Shown here one piece after another: positions 1-9,536 of a DNA stretch of 64,000 nt. This DNA is from Butyrivibrio sp. Su6. Its GTDB lineage: Bacteria; Bacillota; Clostridia; Lachnospirales; Lachnospiraceae. Position 1 is the stretch's first letter; every line of letters begins with the position of its first letter. The position numbers and the translations under genes were made by a program. The stretch lies in NCBI RefSeq assembly GCF_900108105.1, contig NZ_FNUR01000001.1, positions 1-64,000 on the forward strand, read 5' to 3'. The notes beneath the pieces are model-generated. The model was given only the letters and a program-made list of their open reading frames with translations. It was not told the DNA's origin and did not search any database.

Positions 1-19
1 AGCTTTTATCGCAGGCATT

Positions 20-502
20 TGGGCATATACGGCGATTATCCGTCCGCAGCCACCATTTTAACGGGTGGCCCGAGTCTTGAAATCGGCCTATATGCCCAGT
101 TGACCTTCATGAGGGGTGGCTGGCCTCGCAAAAAGTTGCTATAAGGACAAAATAGTAAAAATCAGAGGTGGCTGGGAGCTTTCCAAAACGCTATATGCCC
201 AAACCATTATTCTTCACAATCATATGGACTGAATGGAACATAGAAAATTTGGATTGTCAAAGTGAATTGGGTATATAGTCATATTTTTTAAGTTAACACA
301 TCCATCGACAGAATTTTCAGGAAGTGAAACTGGGCATATATGAGAAAAAATAGATTTACACATCCATTGAATCAGTGATATGAGACAATCAATCATCTAT
401 AAAATGGTGCGTGAACTTCAAAAAGGCCGTATATACCCAAAACCACAAGTCAAAATCCTTGTCGACTGGTGTTGTAAGTTCAAAAATCAGGCTATATTTC
501 CA
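20..502. repeat. Cluster of TGGGCATATA-type repeats, both orientations
   Basis: The 10-mer TGGGCATATA occurs exactly at 20-29 (+), 89-98 (-), 192-201 (-) and 331-340 (+). One-mismatch copies TGGGTATATA lie at 268-277 (+) and 430-439 (-), and a weaker copy lies at 493-502 (-). Spacing is about 63-103 bases. The minus copies near 430 and 493 share longer flanks (runs of A, then GGC, then the core, then AAAA), so the unit may be about 26 bases. A second word, GGTGGCTGG, recurs at 115-123 and 167-175. No coding potential is evident. The cluster could be a decayed intergenic repeat family, binding sites, or relics of a mobile element; its function is unknown. Confidence 0.55.
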
Positions 503-633
503 AAATGGAATCTTCGCTCTCTTCATTGGAAGCCGCAGGAATATAGTCACACATATCCTTGAAAGTAGCCACCCCTACTGTTCTCGGAATTGGATCCTGA
601 GGCACCTTAACCAAGCCACACCGAAGGTGCTTG

Positions 634-757
634 CCATTGACGGGTTCTGAGGAAAACGCTACAATGCTGATTCCGACGGTGCGAGAAAATCTACTGTTCC
701 CATCATCCTCACCGTCGGCTCGCAGACCAAGGCGTTTTACTCAGGTCCAGTCAATGG
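634..757. repeat. Long imperfect inverted repeat (possible structured RNA or MITE-like relic)
   Basis: The left arm at 634-680 pairs with the right arm at 711-757. Perfectly matching blocks are CCATTGAC (634-641) with GTCAATGG (750-757), CTGAG (647-651) with CTCAG (740-744), AAAACGC (653-659) with GCGTTTT (732-738), and CCGACGGT (673-680) with ACCGTCGG (711-718). The loop is about 30 bases. No T-run follows, so it does not look like a simple terminator. It may be a folded RNA or the remnant of a small inverted-repeat element. Confidence 0.5.
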
Positions 758-1048
758 TGGCGTACGGAGCCAAGCATTGAAGACAGCGGATATATCTGGA
801 GATCCAAGATTCTTTAAAATCCCATCATAAATTGCATCGTCAAAAACAAATAAAATGCGTGCCATGATTTCTATCTACTCGTATAAACAGTATAGAACTG
901 ATTGATTGGCGCAGACGAAATTTTATTTTAGGCATGTTTAATAATACGTTATTAAATATTTAATAATTCGTTGATAAACTGTATATGTATAACTTTGAAT
1001 ACTGTCTTATTGTGCGCTTTTTTAAGGTAAGCAAAGGAGTAAAAGATT
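758..1048 (+). promoter_or_regulatory. AT-rich leader with 18-bp palindrome ahead of the first gene
   Basis: This non-coding stretch becomes very AT-rich after 920. A perfect 18-base palindrome, TTATTAAATATTTAATAA, spans 949-966 and could be an operator. A TTGATA (971-976) and a TATAAC (988-993) lie downstream, but their 11-base spacing does not make a standard sigma-A promoter, so no promoter is assigned with confidence. The ribosome binding site AAAGGAG around 1033-1039 serves the ATG at 1049. Nothing else is recognised here. Confidence 0.35.
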
Positions 1049-4000
1049 ATGCCTATAGATGGAATGGAACTTCAAAAAGAGAAAAAGCCTTTTGAGATAA
1101 AGGTTACACAGGATGCTGAAGACGTCTCCGGAAATCTTGATGTGAAAGAAAAAATAGGAAATCCTTATGATCTTCAAAAGAAGAAAAGGCCATCCACTGA
1201 TGATGATATTGTCCATGAAAAGAAATGGGTTAGCGATTCCTTAAAGAAAATGGAAGAGGAAGATGAAAAGCGCAAAAAAGAAGAAAAGGCGCGGAGAGAA
1301 AGATCAAAAAATCTTCAGGAGCAGGATGAAAAAGAGAGATTAAAGCTCTTTGTAGAAGATGCTATCGATATTTCAAAAGATCGTCTTGAGGTTAAAGTTC
1401 CACTTAAGACAGTTCTTGATTTTAGCTATGGGAAAAAGTTTACTGACAGGATTGATAAATCTAAGCGTCAAAAAGCCCAGAATAATAAAAACTCCCGCCT
1501 GTATCACAAGCTTGTTACAGCCAAGGCGCTTGAAGATAAATTAAGCGATATATATGAAACACAGTTTGCAAGATGCAACGAAATGGCAAAAGAAGTCAAA
1601 GGAAACATTGATTCTTTTGACTTTAGTGACCTGTGCAGTTTTATGGGCAAAGATAAGTTTAAAAATATAGATCTCTTAAAGCTTTTTCTAGGCGGCAGAG
1701 ATGAAAATGATAATCCTCAGACTGATGAATTTCACGCAAGGCTTGCCCTTGTTGAGATGGCTAACCAGATACTTGGATTTAACTTTGATGGCATAGCTTT
1801 AAATACAGATAATGACATAGTAGCAAGTGCAGACAAGCTTGAAACAATGTCTGTGCAGGTTGCTGCATTTGAAAGAATATCTGCAAAGTATAAGCTTTTC
1901 GAAAACATTGACCCTGCTAAAGTATCAGCAATAGAAAGTAAGCTCGCATCTCTTAGGCCGCTACTTACATACTATTCCATACGTAAGCAGATAATCGGAA
2001 ATAAAGAGTATAAAAACCACTATAACGATGAGCTTTCAATGGATATTAGCGGAGCCAAGACAAAAGAGCAGAAGGAACTTGCAAAGCTTCTTATGAGTTC
2101 TTATGTTGTTGGAAAAAACATGTTTATTGCAAGCAAAAATACAAAACAAGCAGAAAAAATGAAGAATCTGCAGTTTAAGAATACATCAGCAAATGAGGCA
2201 TATAACCAGATCGTAAATGAGTTTGCTTTAAATAATCAAAAGAATTATTCAAAAGAGCTTAAGGATAATTATACTTCAACAGAAAGCCTTGGAGCACTGG
2301 CACTTCAGATGAAACAGGCGGGAATAAATGAAGAAGTAAAAATAGATGCTCCTATTGAGAATAATGTTCAGGCCAGGGCACATAGCCAGAAGATGAATGC
2401 GTATAGCTATATCGAAGCGCCACTTAGGTCGATGCTTACTTCAGATGAGCTTATTCCTCTTAAGGGCACCAGAGAAATGGCTACTCTGAAAAAAAATATA
2501 GCTGCAATTTCAGCATTTGCAAGCAATACGATGCCTCCTATAAAGCTTGATGCCCAAGGCAATATAGATGGAGAAAATGAGAAGAAGGTTCAAGGCGAAA
2601 TTGATGCTGTATGTACAACTATGGTCATGCTCTATTCGAAACTTACAGACAGCATAGATAAATTCATAAAAAAATATGGCAGTGCCTATACAGAACTTAG
2701 TGAGATGCTTACTGAGTTATCTAAAAGTGTTGCTGAAGAAAGAGAGTCTTTTAGGCAAAAGACTATCGAATACAGAGAAGTTGTGAGCATTGATCAACAG
2801 TTATCAAAAAAGCCAATAACTGTTTTAGATACTATCAGGTACAACCGAGGAGCTTTCTATGACCTTGACAATGATAAAAATCTGACAGTAGAGGTTGGAG
2901 GAGCAGTATCTTCTATTGTTTATAAGATAACAAGGAAGGTTCCAAAGACAAAAGAGAATCCTGAAGGCAAAGAAATAGTTTATTTCAGGGAGAAGGATGA
3001 GGTTCCAAGCGAAAATAATATAAAACTTGTTGATTCAGCGCTGGCTGGCTTTGAGTTAAGTGAAAAACTTAAAGAAACGCTTGAAGATGCGTTAGATAAT
3101 ATTTCAAATAATTTAAATAAAATCAAGACATTATTTGGCAAACTAAATGAGTACAAAGCTAATAAAGAAATGACAATAGAAGAAAAGATCGAAAAACTGA
3201 AATATTATATTAAAGACATGACTGACAAAAAACTGAATATTTCTGAAAATGAGTATGAAGCGGTATGGAATGCAGTACTTAAATATCAGCATTTGATGAC
3301 ATCGCGTGAAATAGCAAGTCAGATGGATGAATCACCCAAAATAAAATGCGGGAAAAATCTCTCTGACAGAAATGTAGCTACAAGCCGCCTTGCAACACTA
3401 TTAGGTATGCAGGCCATGATCTGTGATTCACGAACAGCTACCATCCGTATGAATGGAAAGCTTGTTAAGGGCAACTTAATGGATAATACAGGAGGTAGTA
3501 GCACAAGTACGAAAAATGTAGCATATTCACCGGAAGCCATAGCCCAAATATTCCAAATGCAGGTATTTGATTTTATCTGCGGCCAGACAGACAGACACTT
3601 TGGAAATTTCCACGGAGTAATAGAAAACGGTAAATTCACTCAGATCAGGTGCCTTGATAATGACCTGGCTTTTGGAAGACTTAAAGCTGCTGATATAGAT
3701 GGAAAATACTTTAATCGAATTAAGCCAGTTGATTCAATTGCAATTTCAGGACTTTCAGCATCATTTATCAATAAGATAATGGCGATGGACAGACCATATA
3801 TGGAGCAGATTCTTGGCGATATTATTGATGCTGAAGAGATGGACGCTCTGATGGACAGGCTTAATTGCGTTAAGAACCATATTGTTAATTATGCTGAAAA
3901 TCATAAAGCAGTAGCCGAGTGGGATAGCGAGAAAAAATTGTTTTCATTCAAAGGAGCAACAAAGGATGATCAGCTAAGACAAATACTTGCTGTCAAAGCA

Positions 4001-4138
4001 TATGTGAATCGTGCAGATCAAAATTATCAAATGCTTGAAAATATATGCTGCTTCTTTAGAGAAAATATTGAATTTACTGATCTTGATAGCATGGAAAAGA
4101 AGCGTAGAAGAGAACTTCAAAATGCAGGCAATAAATAA
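1049..4138 (+). CDS. Kinase-like (PI3K/HipA-type motif) large protein, paralogue 1; candidate CIS cargo
   Basis: This 1029-residue protein has no signal peptide or membrane segment. The N-terminal ~110 residues are charged and probably disordered or coiled, followed by a long helical region. The C-terminal part (about 620-960) carries a kinase-like signature. GQTDRHFGNF holds D848, R849, H850 and N853, resembling the catalytic DRHxxN of PI3/4-kinase, Fam20 and HipA-like folds. LDND (D870-N871-D872) sits where the metal-binding DFG/DxD would be. An upstream block, SDRNVATSRLATLLG, matches the helix preceding the hinge in such folds. The motif is conserved in the next two genes. The start has a good AAAGGAG site. 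Kinase or other nucleotidyl activity and delivery by the CIS downstream are inferences; substrate is unknown. Confidence 0.6.
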   Translation: MPIDGMELQKEKKPFEIKVTQDAEDVSGNLDVKEKIGNPYDLQKKKRPSTDDDIVHEKKWVSDSLKKMEEEDEKRKKEEKARRERSKNLQEQDEKERLKLFVEDAIDISKDRLEVKVPLKTVLDFSYGKKFTDRIDKSKRQKAQNNKNSRLYHKLVTAKALEDKLSDIYETQFARCNEMAKEVKGNIDSFDFSDLCSFMGKDKFKNIDLLKLFLGGRDENDNPQTDEFHARLALVEMANQILGFNFDGIALNTDNDIVASADKLETMSVQVAAFERISAKYKLFENIDPAKVSAIESKLASLRPLLTYYSIRKQIIGNKEYKNHYNDELSMDISGAKTKEQKELAKLLMSSYVVGKNMFIASKNTKQAEKMKNLQFKNTSANEAYNQIVNEFALNNQKNYSKELKDNYTSTESLGALALQMKQAGINEEVKIDAPIENNVQARAHSQKMNAYSYIEAPLRSMLTSDELIPLKGTREMATLKKNIAAISAFASNTMPPIKLDAQGNIDGENEKKVQGEIDAVCTTMVMLYSKLTDSIDKFIKKYGSAYTELSEMLTELSKSVAEERESFRQKTIEYREVVSIDQQLSKKPITVLDTIRYNRGAFYDLDNDKNLTVEVGGAVSSIVYKITRKVPKTKENPEGKEIVYFREKDEVPSENNIKLVDSALAGFELSEKLKETLEDALDNISNNLNKIKTLFGKLNEYKANKEMTIEEKIEKLKYYIKDMTDKKLNISENEYEAVWNAVLKYQHLMTSREIASQMDESPKIKCGKNLSDRNVATSRLATLLGMQAMICDSRTATIRMNGKLVKGNLMDNTGGSSTSTKNVAYSPEAIAQIFQMQVFDFICGQTDRHFGNFHGVIENGKFTQIRCLDNDLAFGRLKAADIDGKYFNRIKPVDSIAISGLSASFINKIMAMDRPYMEQILGDIIDAEEMDALMDRLNCVKNHIVNYAENHKAVAEWDSEKKLFSFKGATKDDQLRQILAVKAYVNRADQNYQMLENICCFFRENIEFTDLDSMEKKRRRELQNAGNK

Positions 4139-4167
4139 TTACTTTTCGTAAAAAAGGAGATCGCTAT

Positions 4168-7100
4168 ATGCCCAACAAAGATATGCAGCATTTAAACAAA
4201 GAAAATAGTTTAAAGAAAGGCAAATATAAAGAGGCAGAGGATGTAGCAGGTAAGCTTGATATAAAGTCGATGCTTCTTAATGATGCTGAGCCTATGAACA
4301 TAAATGGGCAGGACGCTTTAAATGATCAAAATGCTGATAAACAGTGGGTTGGCGATTCTTTAAAGAAAATGGAAGAGGAAGACGAAAAGCGCCGTAAAGA
4401 AAAAGCGCTTAAGGCCCAAAAGGAGAAAGAACAAAAAGAGAGGTCAAAGCAGCTTAGAGACCAGGACGAAAACCAAAGACTTGACCTTTACGCGGAAGAC
4501 TTAATTGATCTTAAAAACAGCCAGATTGGTGTTTCCATTCCGAAAAATACTGTTCTGCAGATCAGTCATGGAAAACAGTTCTTAGAAAGGCTTACTGCGG
4601 CAAAAAGGGCTCAGAAGCAGAAAAATAAAAAGTCCCGCTTATATAACAAACTCCGCAATGTAGAGGAATTGGAAAAGCAGCTTTCGGATGTCTATGACAG
4701 CCAGTATGCGACACGCCTTGAAATGGCAAAAGAAATAAAGGGCAACATAAGCGCTTCTGACTTTAATGATATCTGTAACTTTATGACAAGCACCGACAAA
4801 AGTAAGAATATTGACCTTCTGAAATTATTTATGGCAGGCAGAGATGATAATGGGAATCCTCAGGTGGATGAATATCATGCAAAGCTTGCTCTTGTAGAGG
4901 CTGCAAATCAGATCCTTGGAATAAAACTTGATGGAATCAGACTGGATTCAGACAAAGATATTGTAGAAAATACTGTAAAGCTTGAGAAATATTCGATGCT
5001 GGTTGCTTCTTTTGACAGGCTTACATCTAAATACAAATTCTTTGAAAACTTAGGAAATGAGAAGAAACAAGCAATCGAGTCCAAGTTGTCGTTACTCAGG
5101 CCCGTGCTTACTTACTATACACTCAGAAAAGAAATAATCGGAAATAAAGAGTACAAGAATCATTATGATGATGAACTTTCTATGGACTACAGCAAGGCAA
5201 CTACCGAGGAGCAAAAGGAACTTGCAGGGCTTCTGATGAGTTCCTATGTTGTAGGAAAAAATATGCTGTCACTTACCGGTAAAAAATCATCCGGTATGAA
5301 GTCGCTTCACTTTAAGGATTACAACACAACACAAGTTTATGCAAAGATCGTCGAAGACTTTGCGCCGGAAAATGAAAAGGTATATAGGGAAAAACTTCAG
5401 GACAATTACTCGCCAACTGACAGCCTTGCAGACATTTCTCTAAAATTGCATAGCGAAGGCTTGAATGTTGAAGTCCAAATAGATGAGTCTATGGTGGATG
5501 AGGAACAGATCATAGCACACAACAAAAAGATGAATGAGAGCGAGTATTTATCAAAACCTCTTAGCACAATGCTTTCATCAGATGAGCTTATTCCTCTTAA
5601 GAGCACCAGAGAAATGGCAGCACTCAGAAAGAGTATCGAAGCTCTTTCTGCATTTTCATCCAATTCTTTTCCTCCTGTAAAGCTTGATGGGGAAGGAAAA
5701 CTCGATGAAAAAAATGAAAAGCTGGTTAAGGATGAAATTGATGCAGTCTGCACGTCAATGATCATGCTATACAACAGAGTTACGGACAGCATTAACAATT
5801 TCATAAAAAAATATGGCAGTGGGTATACGGAACTTACCGAAATGCTTACAGAGCTTTCTAAACAGGTAAGCAGTGATAGTGAAACATTCAGGCAAAAGAC
5901 AATTGAATACAGAGAAATAGTAACTAGGGATCCGGAACTTGTGAAAAAACCTATTACAATACTTGATACTATCAGGTACAACAGAGGAGTTTTCTATGAT
6001 CTTGATAATGACAAGACTTTGACAGTAAGTATTGAGGGAGCAGCGGCATCCACTGTATATAAGATTACCAGAAATGTAGCCAAGACCAAGGATAATCCTG
6101 ATGGCAAGGAAGTGGTGTATTTCAGAAAAAAAGACAATGTACCGCCTGAAAATAATCAGGAACTGGTAGAGGATGTTCTTTCAAGATATGAGATCAGTGA
6201 AGAAGTAAAAAGTAAGCTAAGAGAAGGGTTTAACAGCATACTTGGCAATGCAGAAATTGGCAAAATGTTCTTTATGAGACTGAAAAGCATTAAAAACACT
6301 CCAAAGGAATATTTTTCCGATGCAGTTGTAGTAGCCACCGGAGCATTTATTGCGGCAACGAGTATTGATATTGCAATTCCTAATCAGGAAAAAGAAGAAG
6401 CCTGGAGATTATTTGTAGATTTTACAAATGCGGTTACCAAGAGAAAAATGGCAACAATGAAGGGGTCACCTTATATTGATTGTGGGAAAAATCTTTCTGA
6501 CCGAAACGTGGCAACAAGCCGCCTTGCAACACTTTTGGGAATCAGTTCCATTGTCTGTGAATCAAGAACTGCCACTATTCGTATGAATGGAAAACTTGTA
6601 ACGGGAAATCTTATGGAGAATTCTGGAGGAATATCTACGCTGAATGGCAAAAAGCCAGCAACCTACTCGGATAAGGCTATTGAACAGATATTCCAGATGC
6701 AGGTGTTTGATTTTATCTGCGGACAGACGGACAGACATTTTGGAAACTTCCATGGGATATTAGAGAATGGGCAATTCACGCAGATAAAGTGTATTGATAA
6801 CGACATGTCTTTTGGAAAGCTTAAAGCCAAGGATATAGACGGATTCATATATAACCGCTCAATACCTATAAGCGATAATGGAATCAGTGGACTGTCGGCG
6901 GAGTTTATAAATAAGATCATGGCACTTGATAAACCATATCTGGAACAGGTTCTTGGAGATATTTTGGATGAAAAAGAGATTGCGGCTCTCATGGATAGGC
7001 TTAACTGTGTCAAATCTCATATTCTTAAAACTGCAGGTAAGAATAGTGATATTAAATGGGATAAAAAGAAAAAGAAAATTGTCTTTACCGGCTCTATGAA

Positions 7101-7284
7101 AGATGACAAGCTTAGGCGCTTAAAGGCAATCAAAGCATACCAAAAATATATTAACCAAAATAAAAAACAAAAATTAGAGCTGGAGCATATTAGTAAATTT
7201 TACGGTCCCCATATCAAACTAACAAACATCGATAAGATGATAAGTGACAGAGAGGCAGAACTGAAAAACGCAGCTAACAAGTAA
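4168..7284 (+). CDS. Kinase-like large protein, paralogue 2; candidate CIS cargo
   Basis: This 1038-residue paralogue of the preceding gene aligns along nearly its full length and begins 30 bases after it behind AAAAGGAG. The catalytic-like motif D855-R856-H857..N860 and the D877-N878-D879 block are both intact. The segment between about 690 and 760 differs from paralogue 1 and looks locally replaced, while the surrounding blocks (FYDLDNDK, SDRNVATSRLATLLG, GQTDRHFGNFHG) are nearly identical. The N-terminus contains KYKEAEDVAGKLDIKSMLLN, shared in similar form with the next paralogue. Tandem duplication is the simplest origin. Function is inferred as for paralogue 1. Confidence 0.6.
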   Translation: MPNKDMQHLNKENSLKKGKYKEAEDVAGKLDIKSMLLNDAEPMNINGQDALNDQNADKQWVGDSLKKMEEEDEKRRKEKALKAQKEKEQKERSKQLRDQDENQRLDLYAEDLIDLKNSQIGVSIPKNTVLQISHGKQFLERLTAAKRAQKQKNKKSRLYNKLRNVEELEKQLSDVYDSQYATRLEMAKEIKGNISASDFNDICNFMTSTDKSKNIDLLKLFMAGRDDNGNPQVDEYHAKLALVEAANQILGIKLDGIRLDSDKDIVENTVKLEKYSMLVASFDRLTSKYKFFENLGNEKKQAIESKLSLLRPVLTYYTLRKEIIGNKEYKNHYDDELSMDYSKATTEEQKELAGLLMSSYVVGKNMLSLTGKKSSGMKSLHFKDYNTTQVYAKIVEDFAPENEKVYREKLQDNYSPTDSLADISLKLHSEGLNVEVQIDESMVDEEQIIAHNKKMNESEYLSKPLSTMLSSDELIPLKSTREMAALRKSIEALSAFSSNSFPPVKLDGEGKLDEKNEKLVKDEIDAVCTSMIMLYNRVTDSINNFIKKYGSGYTELTEMLTELSKQVSSDSETFRQKTIEYREIVTRDPELVKKPITILDTIRYNRGVFYDLDNDKTLTVSIEGAAASTVYKITRNVAKTKDNPDGKEVVYFRKKDNVPPENNQELVEDVLSRYEISEEVKSKLREGFNSILGNAEIGKMFFMRLKSIKNTPKEYFSDAVVVATGAFIAATSIDIAIPNQEKEEAWRLFVDFTNAVTKRKMATMKGSPYIDCGKNLSDRNVATSRLATLLGISSIVCESRTATIRMNGKLVTGNLMENSGGISTLNGKKPATYSDKAIEQIFQMQVFDFICGQTDRHFGNFHGILENGQFTQIKCIDNDMSFGKLKAKDIDGFIYNRSIPISDNGISGLSAEFINKIMALDKPYLEQVLGDILDEKEIAALMDRLNCVKSHILKTAGKNSDIKWDKKKKKIVFTGSMKDDKLRRLKAIKAYQKYINQNKKQKLELEHISKFYGPHIKLTNIDKMISDREAELKNAANK

Positions 7285-7313
7285 TTCTTTTTCATGGATC
7301 AGGAGGCGAAGAT

Positions 7314-9536
7314 ATGCCAAATAGTGATAACCAGCAGCTAAACAAAGAAAAAGGAAAGGCAGTCCATAAGTATAAAGAAGCGGAGGATGCAGTAAATAAG
7401 CTTGATATTAAGTCAATGCTTCTTAATACGGGTGATAATGGTCAGATAAATAAAAAAAATGCTGACAAGAAGTGGGCCAGCAAATCCGTAAAAGACTTGG
7501 AAGAAGCGCCTGAAGGAGGCATACAGGTGGAAGTTCCTGCCCAGTCTGTATTAAACGAAAATCATAGCGGAAAGTTTAGTGGCAGATTAAATAACAGGAA
7601 ATCACTGGGGGAACCATCGGTAAACAGAAAAAAATTAAAAGAAGACTTGAAAAAGTCCAAAGTGCTGGATCATGAAAATTTAGATAATGCGCCAAATGAA
7701 ATTATTATCCAAAATGGGCCGCAACAGGCAGAAGTGCCGGTCAATGTAGAAGAGGTAAAGGATAATCAGCCCATTGAGAATGAAATTCAGGAAGAAGCGC
7801 AAATGGAGCGCTTTAAAGACATAAGTTTTGATAATGAGGCGATAAATACTCTTCTTACATCAGATGAACTTGTTCCGCTTAAAGGAACAAGAGAGCTTGC
7901 TGATGTAAGAAGGAGCATAGAGGCTATCCAGGCAGTTTATACCAACGAACTGCCACCTATTAAACTTGATAAAAAGGGAAAGCTTGACACTGAATATGAA
8001 AAGAAGGCGCAGGAAGAAATGGATGGCCTGTGCATAATGGTCACTATGCTCTATAAGCGCCTTATAGACAGCACCAATAATGTTCTTGCAAAGCATGGCG
8101 CAGACTATAAGGATGCCTGCCAGATACTTAAGGTCCTTTCAGGGTATACCCAGAAAGAAAGCGAGAGCTTTAGGGAAAAACTGCTTGAGTACAGAAAACT
8201 GGCCATTTCAGATAAGACTCTTGCAGGAAAGAAAACAACAATTCGCGACATAGTCAGCTTTAACAGGGGCGAGTTCTATGACCTTGATAATGACGAAAAT
8301 ATTACTTACAGCATAAAGGGCGCTGCAGCTTCAACTATCTACATGATAAGCAAAAAGGTTCCAAAAACAAAGGCTAATCCTAAAGGAGTAGAAATTGTGT
8401 ATTTCAGGGAAAAAGACTTTGTTCCGGCAAAAGACAACATAAAAATGCTCTCGGATGTATTTGCAAAACATGAACTTACTGAACAAACGAGAACGAAGTT
8501 AAAAGAAATACTCTCAGAAGTTCTTGATAAGAGAAATCAGCGAGTGGATATTTCCGATGCAATCTCTAAATATAGGGATAAAGGACTAAAAGCTGATAAA
8601 TTTGCAAAGGCAATGGAAAAGGAAATAAAAAAGGCAACCGGGAAATCAATTAAATTTGATGCCGGAGAATATGAAGCAGTTAAGCTGGCGCTAATTGATT
8701 ACTCAGGTGCATATGCTAAGCGAAATATGGCAAATAAACTTAATAATTCTGCCAAGATAGGATTTGAAAGGAATCTTTCTGACAGAAATGTGGCCACCAG
8801 CCGTCTTGCTACACTTTTGGGAATACAGTCAATGATATGTGACTCGAGAACGGCCACAATAAGACTAAATGGAAAGGTTTTACAGGGAAATCTCATGGAG
8901 GATGCAGGTGGAAAGTGCACACTTATTGATTCACCGGGTTACTCTATGAAGGCAATTTCTCAGTTGTTTGAACTACAGATATTTGACTATATCTGTGGTC
9001 AGACTGACAGACACTTTGGGAATTTTAACGGAATAGTTAAAAATGGAAGAATAGACCAGATACGATGCTTTGATAATGATATGGCATTTGGAAATCTAAG
9101 GCAAAAGGATTTAAAAGGAAAATTCTATAACAGGATAATTCCTGTTAGAAAGGAAGGTATTTTAGGACTGCCGACTTCCTTTATCAATAGGCTGATGGCT
9201 CTTGACAGGCCTTATTTTGAGCAGGTTCTTGGAGACATTTTAAATAAAGAAGAGCTGGATGCCATGGAGGAGAGGCTTAACTATGTTAAGCAAAAGGTAT
9301 TACAGTTGGCAAAAAAAGATAAAAATGTTAAATGGGATGATAAGAAAAAGCAGATTTCTTTTTCTAACGAACTGGCAAATGAAGAATTAAGACAGCTGTA
9401 CTCCATTAGATATTTTGCTGATCTTGCAGCGAATAAGGGCTTGGGAATCGAGAAGGTAAGTAAATTTTCACCTGTCGCTATTTTTAGAAGTGACATAGAC
9501 GATATGATCAGGAATAGAAAAAGGAGAATTCAATGA
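7314..9536 (+). CDS. Kinase-like protein, shortened paralogue 3; candidate CIS cargo
   Basis: This 740-residue third paralogue lacks most of the helical middle region present in the other two (roughly residues 110-480 of paralogue 2) and replaces it with a short acidic linker. It keeps the start of the family (KYKEAEDAVNKLDIKSMLLN) and the whole C-terminal region. D565, R566, H567, N570 and D587 occupy the motif positions. Retention of both ends with loss of the middle suggests that the N-terminus (targeting or loading) and the C-terminus (activity) are the functional parts. The stop overlaps the ATG of the next gene by four bases (ATGA), indicating translational coupling. Confidence 0.6.
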   Translation: MPNSDNQQLNKEKGKAVHKYKEAEDAVNKLDIKSMLLNTGDNGQINKKNADKKWASKSVKDLEEAPEGGIQVEVPAQSVLNENHSGKFSGRLNNRKSLGEPSVNRKKLKEDLKKSKVLDHENLDNAPNEIIIQNGPQQAEVPVNVEEVKDNQPIENEIQEEAQMERFKDISFDNEAINTLLTSDELVPLKGTRELADVRRSIEAIQAVYTNELPPIKLDKKGKLDTEYEKKAQEEMDGLCIMVTMLYKRLIDSTNNVLAKHGADYKDACQILKVLSGYTQKESESFREKLLEYRKLAISDKTLAGKKTTIRDIVSFNRGEFYDLDNDENITYSIKGAAASTIYMISKKVPKTKANPKGVEIVYFREKDFVPAKDNIKMLSDVFAKHELTEQTRTKLKEILSEVLDKRNQRVDISDAISKYRDKGLKADKFAKAMEKEIKKATGKSIKFDAGEYEAVKLALIDYSGAYAKRNMANKLNNSAKIGFERNLSDRNVATSRLATLLGIQSMICDSRTATIRLNGKVLQGNLMEDAGGKCTLIDSPGYSMKAISQLFELQIFDYICGQTDRHFGNFNGIVKNGRIDQIRCFDNDMAFGNLRQKDLKGKFYNRIIPVRKEGILGLPTSFINRLMALDRPYFEQVLGDILNKEELDAMEERLNYVKQKVLQLAKKDKNVKWDDKKKQISFSNELANEELRQLYSIRYFADLAANKGLGIEKVSKFSPVAIFRSDIDDMIRNRKRRIQ

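Noticed and set aside
20-502. CRISPR array
   Set aside because: The repeats are 10 bases, lie in both orientations and at uneven spacing, and no cas genes are nearby.
380-650. Two short + strand open frames of 60 and 79 codons in the leader region
   Set aside because: They overlap each other, have no convincing ribosome binding site or family match, and run through the TGGGCATATA repeats; judged chance frames.
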